64,000 nt of DNA from positions 4,327,501 through 4,391,500 of the forward strand of contig NZ_CP023407.1 in the NCBI RefSeq assembly GCF_003665435.1, written 5' to 3'. Below the pieces are notes generated by a model that saw only the letters and a program-made list of their open reading frames with translations, did no database searches and was not told the DNA's origin. This stretch comes from Streptomyces fungicidicus. GTDB lineage: Bacteria > Actinomycetota > Actinomycetes > Streptomycetales > Streptomycetaceae. A program made the position numbers and the translations under genes. Below, in pieces: positions 50,996 to 59,730 of this stretch (its first letter is position 1; each line of letters opens with the position of its first letter).

Positions 50996-52426
50996 GTGTC
51001 CCAGGGCCCCGTCCCGCGGCGCAGGCTGCGGCTGCTGTCGCTGGGGACCACCTTCGCGGTGGCGTTCGCCGCGGTGACGGCCACCATCACCGTGCTGGTC
51101 GGCATCCTGTCGTACAGCGCGGCCGCCCGGCTGGTGCGGGTGGACCAGCAGTCCGTGTTCGACGAGGTCGTGCAGGACCTGCGGGACGAGGTCCGGCAGA
51201 ACCGGATGTCGCCCCACGACTTCTCCTCCGCCGCGCCCGGCCACGACCTGGTGCGGCCCGCCCGGACCGACGTCCAGGTGCTCGGGCCGGACGGCCGGAT
51301 CGTCGACCCCGGCAACCCCGGGCTGCCGGTGGTCGACTCCGACCGCGGGATCGCCGGCGCCACCACGGCCGGACGGGTGGTGGTGCACGCGGACGTCGAC
51401 GTCGGCGATGACGTGTACCGGGTCGCGACCGTCGCGCTCGGCGGCAGCCGGGGCGCGGTGCAGGTCGCGCAGGAGTTCAGCGACACCGAGGACCTGCTGC
51501 GGGCGCTCCAGCGGCGCACGCTGATCCTGATGGCGGCGGTGGTGGTCGGCGCCGGCCTGTTCGGCTGGTGGCTGGCCCGGCGCATCACCCGCCGCCTCGT
51601 CGTCCTCACCCGCACCGCCGAGGCCGTCGCCCGCACCCGCCGGCTCGGCATCCAGGTGCCCGTCGCCGGCTACGACGAGGTGGGGCGCCTCGGCCGCGCC
51701 TTCGACCGGATGCTGGGCCGGCTCGCCCAGTCCGAGGAGGACCAGCGCCGGCTGGTCCAGGACGCCGGACACGAGCTGCGCACGCCGCTCACCTCGCTGC
51801 GCACCAACATCTCCCTGCTGCGCCGCATCGACGAACTGCCGCCCGGCACCCGGGAGGAACTCGTCGCCGACCTCACCCAGGAGGCCCGCGAACTGACCGA
51901 CCTCGTCAACGAACTCGTCGAACTCGCGGCCGGGCAGTCCGACACCGAGCCGCCGCGGCGGGTCGACCTCGCGGACATCGCCGAGGAGGTGGCGGCGCTG
52001 GCCCGGCGGCGCACCGGACGGGACATCGTGGTGAGCGTGAGCGGCGACACCACCAGCGACGGGCGGCCCGGGATGCTCACCCGGGCGCTGTCCAACCTCG
52101 TGGAGAACGCGGTCAAGTTCGACCGGGACGGCCGTGCCGCCGTGGAGATCCACGTCGCGGGGCCGGCGCGGGCGGGCACGGTGCGGGTGGAGGTGCGGGA
52201 CCGGGGGCCGGGGATCGCCGACGACGACCTGATCCGCGTCTTCGACCGCTTCTACCGCGCCGCGGACGCGCGTTCCCTGCCGGGGTCGGGGCTCGGGCTT
52301 TCCATCGTGCGGGAGGTGGCGCTCGCCCACGGGGGAGCGCCGTACGCCTTCCGGCGGGAGGGCGGCGGGACGGTGACCGGGTTCACGGTGGGGGGCGGAG
52401 CCGGCGGGGCGGGGGGCGGTGGGTGA
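50996..52426 (+). CDS. Sensor histidine kinase (MprB-like)
   Basis: A 476-residue kinase. TM1 is TTFAVAFAAVTATITVLVGI; an exterior sensor of about 130 residues follows; TM2 is LILMAAVVVGAGLFGWWLAR; HAMP is next. The H box is RRLVQDAGHELRTPLTSLRT, and the N box SNLVENAVKFDRDG. G boxes are VRDRGPGIADDD and GSGLGLSIVREVAL. The C terminus is a Gly-rich tail. The GTG begins at the base after the regulator stop codon. A hairpin at 52429 ends the operon. Confidence 0.94.
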   Translation: MSQGPVPRRRLRLLSLGTTFAVAFAAVTATITVLVGILSYSAAARLVRVDQQSVFDEVVQDLRDEVRQNRMSPHDFSSAAPGHDLVRPARTDVQVLGPDGRIVDPGNPGLPVVDSDRGIAGATTAGRVVVHADVDVGDDVYRVATVALGGSRGAVQVAQEFSDTEDLLRALQRRTLILMAAVVVGAGLFGWWLARRITRRLVVLTRTAEAVARTRRLGIQVPVAGYDEVGRLGRAFDRMLGRLAQSEEDQRRLVQDAGHELRTPLTSLRTNISLLRRIDELPPGTREELVADLTQEARELTDLVNELVELAAGQSDTEPPRRVDLADIAEEVAALARRRTGRDIVVSVSGDTTSDGRPGMLTRALSNLVENAVKFDRDGRAAVEIHVAGPARAGTVRVEVRDRGPGIADDDLIRVFDRFYRAADARSLPGSGLGLSIVREVALAHGGAPYAFRREGGGTVTGFTVGGGAGGAGGGG

Positions 52427-52428
52427 GC

Positions 52429-52451
52429 GGGGGCGTTCGCGCGGCGCCCCC
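52429..52451 (+). terminator. Terminator after the MprAB-like operon
   Basis: A perfect 7-bp GC stem GGGGGCG / CGCCCCC with a 9-base loop, directly after the kinase stop codon. Confidence 0.65.
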
Positions 52452-52564
52452 GCAGTGATGCCGCTCACTGGCCGTTGAGGGAGGAGTAGGGGAGGTGTTG
52501 GCTGTGCAGGTATGCGTGCGGGGGCGCGGTGGTGTGCCCGTCCCCCGGAGAAGGGGAGGGCAAC

Positions 52565-53830
52565 GTGCTGACCGACGAGGAGACCGCCGCGCTGGCGGCG
52601 GTCGACGAGGTGGCGCTGGGGCGGACGCTGATGGAGCTGATCTCGGTGCCGAGCGTCACCGGGAGCGCCGCCGAGTCGGAGCTCCAGCACCAGCTGGCCG
52701 GGCGGCTGGAGTGGCTCGGCATGGACGTCGACCTGTGGTCGATGGATCTGCAGGAGCTGCGCGCCGACCCGGACTTCCCCGGCACGGAGGCGCCCCGCGA
52801 GGAGGCCTGGGGGCTGGTCGGGACGACCTCCGACGGCGGTGACGGGCCGACCCTGATACTCCAGGGCCATGTGGACGTCGTACCGCCGGGCGACCTCGAC
52901 GCGTGGGACGGCGACCCGTTCGTGCCCCGGGTGACCGGGGACCTCGTGCACGGGCGCGGCGCCTGTGACATGAAGGCCGGGATAGCGGCCCACCTCGCCG
53001 CGCTGGCCGCGATACGGACGGCCGGGATACGGCTGCGCGGCCGGGTCGCCGCGCACTTCGTGGTGGGCGAGGAGGACGGTGGCGTGGGCGCCTTCGGCAC
53101 CCTGCGGCGCGGCCACCGGGGCGACGCCTGCGTCATCGCCGAACCCACCGACGGCACCCTGATCACCGCCAACGCGGGCGCCCTGACGTTCCGCGTCACC
53201 GTGCCCGGCAGGGCGGCGCACGGCAGTGCGCGGGAGCAGGGGGTCAGCGCCGTCGACGCCTATCTGCCCCTGCACCGGGCGCTGGCGGTGCTGGAGACCG
53301 AGCGCAACCGCGACCCGGACCCGCTGCTCGCCGAGTACTCCCTGCCGTACGCCCTGTCGGTGGGCACCGTGCGCGCCGGGGACTGGGCGAGCAGCGTGCC
53401 CGACCTGCTGATCGCCGAGGGCCGGCTCGGCGTCCGTCTCGGCGAGGAACCGGCGGACGCCCGCGCCGAGTTCGAGCGGTGCGTGGCACGGGCGTGCGCC
53501 GCGGACCCCTGGCTGCGCGACCATCCGGCCACGGTGAGCTGGCCGGGCGGTCTGTTCGCGAGCGGCCGGCTGCCCGAGGGGCACGCCCTGGCGGACGCCG
53601 TCGGGGCCGCGCACGCCGACGCGACGGCAGGCCCGCGGCCGAGGCAGCGCGGCGCGACGTACGGCAGTGACCTGCGGCTGTACGCCGCCGCCGGCATCCC
53701 CACGCTCCAATTCGGGCCGGGGGACATCGCGGTGGCCCACAGCGACCGCGAACACGTCTCCCTGCGCGAGACGGTGGCGGCGGCCCGGACGCTGGTCCTG
53801 ACGGTGCTGCGGACCGTCGGCACCAAGTAA
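52565..53830 (+). CDS. M20-family metallopeptidase/deacylase (ArgE/DapE type)
   Basis: A 421-residue di-zinc hydrolase. Metal ligands are seen in LILQGHVDVVPPGD (His, with the Asp two residues on), HGRGACDMKAG (bridging Asp), VVGEEDGGVGAF (catalytic Glu pair) and a final GDIAVAHSDREHVSL His. The dimerisation lid occupies the middle third. Substrates of this class are N-acyl amino acids or dipeptides; which one is unclear. GTG at 52565 follows GGGGAGGG. It is monocistronic. Confidence 0.92.
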   Translation: MLTDEETAALAAVDEVALGRTLMELISVPSVTGSAAESELQHQLAGRLEWLGMDVDLWSMDLQELRADPDFPGTEAPREEAWGLVGTTSDGGDGPTLILQGHVDVVPPGDLDAWDGDPFVPRVTGDLVHGRGACDMKAGIAAHLAALAAIRTAGIRLRGRVAAHFVVGEEDGGVGAFGTLRRGHRGDACVIAEPTDGTLITANAGALTFRVTVPGRAAHGSAREQGVSAVDAYLPLHRALAVLETERNRDPDPLLAEYSLPYALSVGTVRAGDWASSVPDLLIAEGRLGVRLGEEPADARAEFERCVARACAADPWLRDHPATVSWPGGLFASGRLPEGHALADAVGAAHADATAGPRPRQRGATYGSDLRLYAAAGIPTLQFGPGDIAVAHSDREHVSLRETVAAARTLVLTVLRTVGTK

Positions 53831-54005
53831 CGGCGTCCGCGACGCGGGGGAGTGGCCCGGCCGGTCCCCCGCACTCCTCCCCGTCCGGCTTCGGGTCTCC
53901 GGCTGCCGTTCTCCGTTTTCCGTTATCCGGCCCGGGGCGGTGGCTCTCCTTCAGTGACAGGGCCAGGACAGTACGGTCCAGGACCGAGAAGGAGCGTGGA
54001 CGAGC

Positions 54006-55742
54006 GTGGCAGCGAGCAGCGGACCCGGCAGGGAGACGGTCGAGGCGGCACAGCGTGGCGACACGAGGGCCCAGGACGAACTCGTCGCCGCCTACCTCCC
54101 GTTGGTGTACAACATCGTGGGCCGGGCCCTGAACGGGCACCCCGACGTCGACGACGTGGTGCAGGAGAGCATGCTCCGCGCGCTCGCCGCGCTGGGCTCG
54201 CTGAGGGACCCCGACGGCTTCCGGCCCTGGCTGGTCGCCATCACCATGAACCAGCTCCGCCACCACTGGCGCGCCCACCGTACGGCCCCGGCGGGCACGG
54301 CCCTGCACGACGCGTACGAAGTCGCCGACCCCGGAGCCGACTTCGTGGACCTGACGATCGTGCGGCTCGGCCTGGAGGGCCAGCGGCGCGAGGCCGCCGC
54401 GGCCACCCGCTGGCTGGACCCCGACGACCAGGCGCTGCTGTCGCTGTGGTGGCTGGAGGCGGCGGGCGAGCTGACGCGGGCGGAGGTGGCGGCGGCGCTG
54501 GAGCTGTCGCCGCAGCACACGGCGGTGCGGGTGCAGCGGATGAAGGCGCAGCTGGAGACGGCCCGGCTGGTGGTGCGGGCGCTGTCCGCGCGGCCGCGGT
54601 GCGTGCTGCTGGACGACGTGGTCGCGTCCTGGGACGCCGTCCCCTCGGCCCTCTGGCGCAAGCGCATCGCCCGGCACGCCCGGGACTGCACGGTCTGCTC
54701 GGGCTTCCAGTCGGGCCTGGTGCCGGCGGAGGGCCTGCTGGTGGGCCTGGGCCTGGTCCCGGTCGGCGCGAGCCTGCTCGCGGCGTCCGCCCTGTTCACC
54801 GTCTTCGGCGCGGGCACGGCGGACGCGGCACCGGTGTCGGCCGTCTGGGACGCGACGGGACCCGCAGGCGCGGGCGACCCGTGGGTGGGCTCCGGGGAGC
54901 CGGTGGGGCCCGGGAGCACATCGGGCTCCGCCCAGCGAAGCGACTCGGGACCCTCCGGACCGGCGGTCCCCGAACCGGCCACGGTGCTGGGCCACCGTAC
55001 GCACCTCCGCGCGCGCAGGCGGCGGCGCAGGAACGTCGCGGCCGTGGCGGCGGCGCTGCTGGTCGCCGGGGGCACGGTGTCCGGGATCGCCCTCCTGATA
55101 CCGGACGGCGACGGGGACACCGTGCGGGCGGCGTCGGAAAGCGCGTCGCGGTCCGCCCTGTCTCCCACGGCCGAGGCCTCCGCTCCGTCCGCCACGGCCT
55201 CCTCCGCCACCCCTTCTCCCTCGTCCTCCCCGTCGGCGAGTGCGTCCCGCAAGCCGAAGCCCTCGGCCACGCCCCGCCCGGACAGCTCCGAGGCGAAGTC
55301 CGCCCCCGCGCCCACGTCGGCGCCCGCCTCGGCGCCCGCGAAGCCGCCGGCGCAGCCGTCCGCACCCGCGGCCGCGGGGCCCGCCGCCGACGTCCTGAGC
55401 CTCACCAACACGGAGCGGGCGAAGGCGGGCTGCGGCCCCGTGAAGTCCGACGACCGGCTGGCCAGGGCGGCCCAGCTGCACAGCGAGGACATGTCCGCCA
55501 ACGACTACTTCTCCCACACCGGCCAGAACGGCAGCAGCTTCGTGGACCGGGCCAAGGCCCAGGGCCACCCGAGCCCCGGCGCCGAGAACATCGCCCGGGG
55601 CCAGAGCTCCGCCGCGAGCGTCATGGACGCCTGGATGAACTCCGCGGGCCACCGCGCGAACATACTCAACTGCTCACTGACGTCCCTCGGCGTCGGCGTG
55701 ACCGAAAGCGACTGGACCTGGACCCAGGTCTTCGGCTACTGA
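54006..55742 (+). CDS. Fusion: ECF-type sigma factor, zinc anti-sigma-like motif, transmembrane segment, CAP/SCP domain
   Basis: A 578-residue protein. Sigma region 2 is at 25-95 (LVYNIVGRALNGHPDVDDVV; FRPWLVAITMNQLRHHWRAH) and region 4 at 138-192. RIARHARDCTVCSGF at 220-234 has the H-x3-C-x2-C pattern (H224, C228, C231) of zinc anti-sigma domains. Hydrophobic stretches lie at 241-268 and 344-366, the latter after six arginines. A Ser/Pro/Ala stalk leads to a CAP/SCP domain at about 448-578 (CGPVKSDDRLARAAQLHSED; DAWMNSAGHRANILNC). Sigma and anti-sigma would act in one chain, with CAP outside the cell (inferred). It starts at GTG. Confidence 0.9.
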   Translation: MAASSGPGRETVEAAQRGDTRAQDELVAAYLPLVYNIVGRALNGHPDVDDVVQESMLRALAALGSLRDPDGFRPWLVAITMNQLRHHWRAHRTAPAGTALHDAYEVADPGADFVDLTIVRLGLEGQRREAAAATRWLDPDDQALLSLWWLEAAGELTRAEVAAALELSPQHTAVRVQRMKAQLETARLVVRALSARPRCVLLDDVVASWDAVPSALWRKRIARHARDCTVCSGFQSGLVPAEGLLVGLGLVPVGASLLAASALFTVFGAGTADAAPVSAVWDATGPAGAGDPWVGSGEPVGPGSTSGSAQRSDSGPSGPAVPEPATVLGHRTHLRARRRRRRNVAAVAAALLVAGGTVSGIALLIPDGDGDTVRAASESASRSALSPTAEASAPSATASSATPSPSSSPSASASRKPKPSATPRPDSSEAKSAPAPTSAPASAPAKPPAQPSAPAAAGPAADVLSLTNTERAKAGCGPVKSDDRLARAAQLHSEDMSANDYFSHTGQNGSSFVDRAKAQGHPSPGAENIARGQSSAASVMDAWMNSAGHRANILNCSLTSLGVGVTESDWTWTQVFGY

Positions 55743-55823
55743 GACACCCGCGCGCCTCCTTCGGGGGCGGACGGCGGACGGTGAGGGCGGGCCGTCACGG
55801 GACCCGCCCCCGGTGTGCCGTGG

Positions 55824-56456
55824 TCAGTCCTCGCCGAGCAGCTTCCTCATCCGCTCGATCTCCGCGCTCTGCGAGGCGATGATCTCCCCGGCCATCTTCG
55901 TGGCCGGCCCGTAGGAGCCGTCGGCCCGCTCCGTCCGGGCCATCTCGACCGCGCCCTCGTGGTGCTTGATCATCAGCTCCAGGAACGCGGTGTCGAACGC
56001 CCTGCCCGAGGCGTCCCCGAGCCCGGACATCTCCTCGTCCGTCATCATCCCGCCCATGCCGTGCGCGGAGTGGTCCATGGCGCCCGCGGCGGGCACCTCC
56101 TCACCCCACGAGGTCAGCCAGCCGGACAGCGCCCTGATCTCCGGGGCCTGGGCCTTCTCGATGTCGGCGGCGAGCTTCCGCACCTCGGCCGAACCGGCCC
56201 GCCCGGGTGCGAGGTCCGCCATCTCGACGGCCTGACGGTGGTGCGGGATCATCCCCTTCGCGAAGGCCACGTCGGCCGGGTTGTGCTTCCCCCGGGACGC
56301 GGACGCCGACGCCGACGGGGTGGCGGAGGCGGCGCTGTGGCCGCCGTGTCCGGCGGTGCCGCTCCCGTCGCCGCCACAGGCGGCCAGGAGGAACAGCGCG
56401 GCCCCCGCGGTGGCGACGGCGGCGGTATGGCGGACGAGTGAACGCTTGCGGATCAT
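55824..56456 (-). CDS. DUF305 lipoprotein, His/Met-rich
   Basis: A 210-residue lipoprotein. The signal TAAVATAGAALFLLAAC gives the lipobox. A His/Gly/Ser linker follows. Two DUF305 (ferritin-like helical) repeats carry KGMIPHHRQAVEMADLAPGR and LELMIKHHEGAVEMARTERA, with His-His and Glu-Met ligand-like residues. A Met/His-rich stretch (AMDHSAHGMGGMM) lies between. DUF305 proteins are often near copper genes, so metal binding is plausible. GGAG precedes the ATG. It lies 91 bases downstream of the DUF6153 gene on the same strand, likely one operon. Confidence 0.9.
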   Translation of the reverse strand: MIRKRSLVRHTAAVATAGAALFLLAACGGDGSGTAGHGGHSAASATPSASASASRGKHNPADVAFAKGMIPHHRQAVEMADLAPGRAGSAEVRKLAADIEKAQAPEIRALSGWLTSWGEEVPAAGAMDHSAHGMGGMMTDEEMSGLGDASGRAFDTAFLELMIKHHEGAVEMARTERADGSYGPATKMAGEIIASQSAEIERMRKLLGED

Positions 56457-56547
56457 GGTGGTGCTACTCCTTCGCGCGCGCCGGTCGCGGCGCGCAGTGG
56501 AACGGACACAGGCGTGCGAAGGCACGGCGGAGCGCCGTGCGGGCCGC

Positions 56548-56940
56548 CTATATCCGCAGGAGTTGCAGCTCGGAGAGATCGGGCGGCGCGCGCCCGTCCC
56601 GGTCCGTCCGGGTCCCCGCCGCGGCGGGGAAGGAGTCCGCCGGGGCGTCGGGTAGCGCGGCCGGCGGGGTGTACGTCGTCGCCGTACCGGCCGCCGCGCA
56701 CGTCGCGTCGGCGTGCGCGAGGTGACCCGATCCGCCGTCCGGGTGCGCGCATGCTCCGTCCGCGTGAGGCGTGCCGTGCGGCGCGGCCGCCGTCCTCGCG
56801 TGGCCGGCGCCCGCGTGGGCCGCCGGCACCGCTCCCGGGGCCAGGCCGTGCATGCCCAGCACACCGGCCAGCACCGCCATCACCAGCAGCACGAGCGGCC
56901 GCCGGGCGGGGCGGCTGCATGATCGGCTGCTGCGGGTCAC
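56548..56940 (-). CDS. DUF6153-like small membrane/secreted protein, His/Cys-rich
   Basis: A 130-residue protein starting at GTG (VTRSSRSCSRPARRPLVLLV). One hydrophobic segment (LVLLVMAVLAGVLGMHGLAP) could be a signal peptide or anchor. The remainder is Ala/His/Gly-rich with two Cys (GACAHPD, DATCAA), a pattern I know from DUF6153 proteins beside DUF305 in Streptomyces. Metal binding is possible but unproven. GAGGG precedes the start. The frame is open further upstream, but that part lies in the iteron region. Confidence 0.75.
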   Translation of the reverse strand: MTRSSRSCSRPARRPLVLLVMAVLAGVLGMHGLAPGAVPAAHAGAGHARTAAAPHGTPHADGACAHPDGGSGHLAHADATCAAAGTATTYTPPAALPDAPADSFPAAAGTRTDRDGRAPPDLSELQLLRI

Positions 56941-57044
56941 GCCCTCATCGTACGGAGAGCCCGGCGGCGCGGGGCGTGGCGGGGCCGTGGCGGGCTGTTC
57001 GCGGAGCGCGAGTGGCGCCAGTCGGGCACCGCATGGCGTCATGT

Positions 57045-57211
57045 GGTGCCACGTGGTGTCAATCGGGCACCGTACGGAGGGGTCGGGTAAGCATGATGCC
57101 AGCCGGTGTCACGCGGTTTTCCTCGCGTATTCGCAGGTCAGGAGAGCCTGACGCTCATCGGTGCCATGAGGGGTGCCATAAGGGCTTGTGTGTGGTGCCA
57201 TGGTGGTGCCA
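57045..57211. repeat. Eight phased heptad repeats (GGTGCCA-type iterons) upstream of the RHH gene
   Basis: GGTGCCA-like heptads, all in the plus orientation, start at 57045, 57055 (GGTGTCA), 57095 (GATGCCA), 57105 (GGTGTCA), 57160, 57172, 57194 and 57205. They form four pairs with 10, 10, 12 and 11 bases between starts, about one helical turn. Inverted near-copies (GGGCACC) are at 57024 and 57065. A palindrome ATGACGTCAT overlaps the start codon of the RHH gene at 57214-57223. The arrangement suggests cooperative loading of the ribbon-helix-helix protein encoded next. Confidence 0.8.
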
Positions 57212-57221
57212 TGATGACGTC

Positions 57222-57743
57222 ATGGACCTCACCCCGTATGTCGACACCCTCCGCCGCGAACTCGCGGTGGCCGCCGAAGCCGGAGGCGGCGAAGCCCGTG
57301 AGCTGGCCGAGAGGCTCACCGCTCCGCTGGAGTCGGCGGCCCGGCTGACCATGCTCAACGTGCTCTCCGCCGCGATGGACGAGATCACCCGTGAACTCGC
57401 CCCCGGCTCGGTCGACGTACGGCTGCGCGGGCTCGACCCCGACTTCGTGGTGACGCCGCCGCCCACCGACGGCGGCGCCCCCGCGGAACCGGCCGCACCC
57501 GCCGAATCGTTCAGGACCCCGGTCCCGGCCGACACCGACGAGGGCGGCACCGCCCGCGTCAACCTGCGTCTGCCGGCCCACCTCAAGGCGCGCGCCGAGG
57601 AGGCCGCGAACAGCGAGGGCCTCTCCGTCAACGCGTGGCTGGTGCGGGCCGTGTCGGCCGCGGTCGACGGCGGCGGTGGCCGGCCGCGCACGACCGAGAA
57701 GAGCCGCGCCGTAGGACAGAGCTTCACGGGCTGGGTGCGTTAG
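57222..57743 (+). CDS. Ribbon-helix-helix DNA-binding protein (HicB/Arc-like)
   Basis: A 173-residue protein. The N-terminal helical part, about residues 1-75, is Ala/Glu/Arg-rich (MDLTPYVDTLRRELAVAAEA). An acidic/Pro linker follows. The C-terminal RHH domain at about 110-150 has the beta-strand TARVNLRLPAHLKARAEEAA and NSEGLSVNAWLVRAVSAAVD. No toxin gene is beside it. It lies 87 bases before a DUF4097 gene and an ABC exporter, so it is a likely regulator of that operon. ATG 57222 sits within a palindrome at the end of the iteron array. Confidence 0.88.
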   Translation: MDLTPYVDTLRRELAVAAEAGGGEARELAERLTAPLESAARLTMLNVLSAAMDEITRELAPGSVDVRLRGLDPDFVVTPPPTDGGAPAEPAAPAESFRTPVPADTDEGGTARVNLRLPAHLKARAEEAANSEGLSVNAWLVRAVSAAVDGGGGRPRTTEKSRAVGQSFTGWVR

Positions 57744-57830
57744 CCGCCCCCACTCGCGCCCGACCCACTTCCACCCACACCGCGTCCCACCAGCCAGGAC
57801 GCTCCACAGACCCAAGAGGACGGGACAGCC

Positions 57831-58673
57831 ATGCCTTCTTTCGACACCCCCGAAGCGATCTCGGTCACCGCGCACGTGTACTCCGGTTCCCTCCAGTTCA
57901 CCGCGAGCGACCGCCCCGACACCGTCGTCGAGCTGCGCCCCCGCGACCCGAAGAAGGACCTGGACGTGCGGGCGACCGAGCAGACCGAGGTCACCTGCGT
58001 GAACGGCGCGCTGACCGTCCGGACGCCCAAGGCCAACCTGCTCGGCCGCGGTGGCACCGTCGACATCACGGTCGAGCTGCCCACCGGCTCGGACATCGAC
58101 GTGACCGGCACCGGAGCCAACCTGCTCGGCGAGGGCCGGCTCGGCGAGGTCCGCGTCAAGATCTCGGCCGGCGACGTCCGCCTCGACACCACCGGCCCGC
58201 TGAAGCTGACCGCGGCGCACGGCTCGATCGCCGTGGACCGGGTCGAGGGCCCGGCCGAGATCACCAGCAGCACCGGCAGCCTGCGCGTCGGCTTCGTCGA
58301 CGGCCCCGCCGTCCTGAAGAACTCGCACGGCACCACGGCCGTCGGCACCGCGATGGGCGAGCTGAGCGTGCGCGGCGCCAACGGTGACATCGAGATCCGG
58401 CGCGCCGAGGACTCGGTCACCGCCACCCTCGCCAACGGCGCCCTGCGGGTGGACGAGGTGGTCCGCGGAGCCGTGCAGCTGGAGACCAACTACGGCGCCA
58501 TCGACATCGGCGTCCGCCAGGGCACCGCCGCCTGGCTCGACGTCAGCTCGGGCCACGGCCAGGTGCGCAACGCGCTCACCGCCTCCGGGGCCCCCGAGCG
58601 GACCGAGGACACCGTCGAGGTCCGCGCCCGCACCCGGTTCGGCAACATCGACATCCGCCGCGCCAAGGTCTGA
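57831..58673 (+). CDS. DUF4097 (adhesin-like beta-helix) protein
   Basis: A 280-residue protein without a signal peptide. It is built of repeated beta-strand units rich in Asp, Val and Thr (e.g. VRVKISAGDVRLDTTGPLKL, TAAHGSIAVDRVEGPAEITS), the DUF4097/DUF4098 right-handed beta-helix. The family's role is unknown; it often accompanies ABC exporters and regulators. GAGGACGGGACAGCC precedes the ATG. It is 61 bases upstream of the ABC ATPase gene, in the same operon. Confidence 0.88.
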   Translation: MPSFDTPEAISVTAHVYSGSLQFTASDRPDTVVELRPRDPKKDLDVRATEQTEVTCVNGALTVRTPKANLLGRGGTVDITVELPTGSDIDVTGTGANLLGEGRLGEVRVKISAGDVRLDTTGPLKLTAAHGSIAVDRVEGPAEITSSTGSLRVGFVDGPAVLKNSHGTTAVGTAMGELSVRGANGDIEIRRAEDSVTATLANGALRVDEVVRGAVQLETNYGAIDIGVRQGTAAWLDVSSGHGQVRNALTASGAPERTEDTVEVRARTRFGNIDIRRAKV

Positions 58674-58734
58674 GCGCCACGCCGCCGGCGCCGTCCGCCT
58701 CCCACCCGCCCCAGCCTTTCGAACGGAGGGCCAC

Positions 58735-59730
58735 ATGGCCTCGTCTGTCATGCCCACGTCCACCCCGGACGGCGGCCGCCCCTCGCCGGCCGCCGTCTCC
58801 GCCCTCGGTCTGCGCAAGTCGTACGGCGACAGGACCGTCCTCGACGGCATCGACCTGCGCATCCCGGCCGGGTCCGTGTTCGCGCTCCTCGGCCCGAACG
58901 GCGCCGGCAAGACCACCGTCGTGAAGATCCTCTCCACCCTGATCGCCGCCGACGGCGGACAGGTGCAGGTCGCCGGCCACGACCTGGCCACCGACCCGCA
59001 GTCGGTCCGGGCCGCTATCGGGGTCACCGGGCAGTTCTCCGCCGTGGACGGACTGATCACCGGTGAGGAGAACATGCTCCTGATGGCGGACCTGCACCAC
59101 CTGCCCCGGCGCGAGGGGCGGCGGGTGACGGCCGAACTACTGGAGCGCTTCGACCTGGCGGAGGCCGCGAAGAAGCCCGCGTCCACCTACTCCGGCGGCA
59201 TGAAGCGCCGCCTCGACATCGCCATGACCCTGGTCGGCGGCCCCCGGATCATCTTCCTCGACGAGCCGACCACCGGCCTCGACCCGCGCTCCCGTCACAC
59301 CATGTGGCAGATCATCCGCGAACTGGTCACCGGCGGCGTCACCGTCCTCCTCACCACCCAGTACCTGGAGGAGGCAGACGAGCTCGCCGACCGCATCGCC
59401 GTGCTCCACGACGGCGGGATCGCCGCCGAGGGCACCGCCGACGAGCTCAAGCGCATCGTCCCCGGCGGCCACGTCCGCCTCCGCTTCACCGCCCCGGCCG
59501 CCTACCGCCGCGCCGCCTCGGCGGTGCCCGGGGCCTCCCGGGACGACGACGCCCTCACCCTGCGGATCCCCAGCGACGGCAGCCAGCGCGCGCTGCGCGC
59601 CGTCCTCGACCGGCTGGACTCGGCCGGCGTCGAGGCCGACGAGCTGACCGTGCACACCCCCGACCTCGACGACGTCTTCTTCGCCCTCACCGGCGACGAC
59701 ACCGACCGGCCGAAGGAGGCCCTCCGATGA
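58735..59730 (+). CDS. ABC transporter ATP-binding protein (DrrA/daunorubicin-resistance type)
   Basis: A 331-residue ATPase. Walker A is LLGPNGAGKTTVVKILSTL, signature YSGGMKRRLDIAMTL, Walker B RIIFLDEPTTGLDPRSR and the H loop VLLTTQYLEEAD. The C-terminal DrrA-type extension ends with DDVFFALTGDD. With the next gene it forms a drug/lipid-type exporter. GGAGGG stands 5 bases before the ATG. Its stop overlaps the permease start by 4 bases. Confidence 0.95.
   Translation: MASSVMPTSTPDGGRPSPAAVSALGLRKSYGDRTVLDGIDLRIPAGSVFALLGPNGAGKTTVVKILSTLIAADGGQVQVAGHDLATDPQSVRAAIGVTGQFSAVDGLITGEENMLLMADLHHLPRREGRRVTAELLERFDLAEAAKKPASTYSGGMKRRLDIAMTLVGGPRIIFLDEPTTGLDPRSRHTMWQIIRELVTGGVTVLLTTQYLEEADELADRIAVLHDGGIAAEGTADELKRIVPGGHVRLRFTAPAAYRRAASAVPGASRDDDALTLRIPSDGSQRALRAVLDRLDSAGVEADELTVHTPDLDDVFFALTGDDTDRPKEALR

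Noticed and set aside
50144..53755. 1203-codon minus-strand reading frame
   Set aside because: It covers the two-component system and M20 peptidase genes, which have clear domains on the plus strand. The frame is an artefact of high GC content.
53244..55652. 802-codon minus-strand reading frame
   Set aside because: Antisense to the M20 peptidase and the sigma-CAP fusion; Arg/Gly-rich low complexity and no recognisable domain.
57222..57743. HicB antitoxin of a toxin-antitoxin pair
   Set aside because: No HicA-like or other small toxin gene lies on either side; the neighbours are DUF4097 and an ABC exporter.
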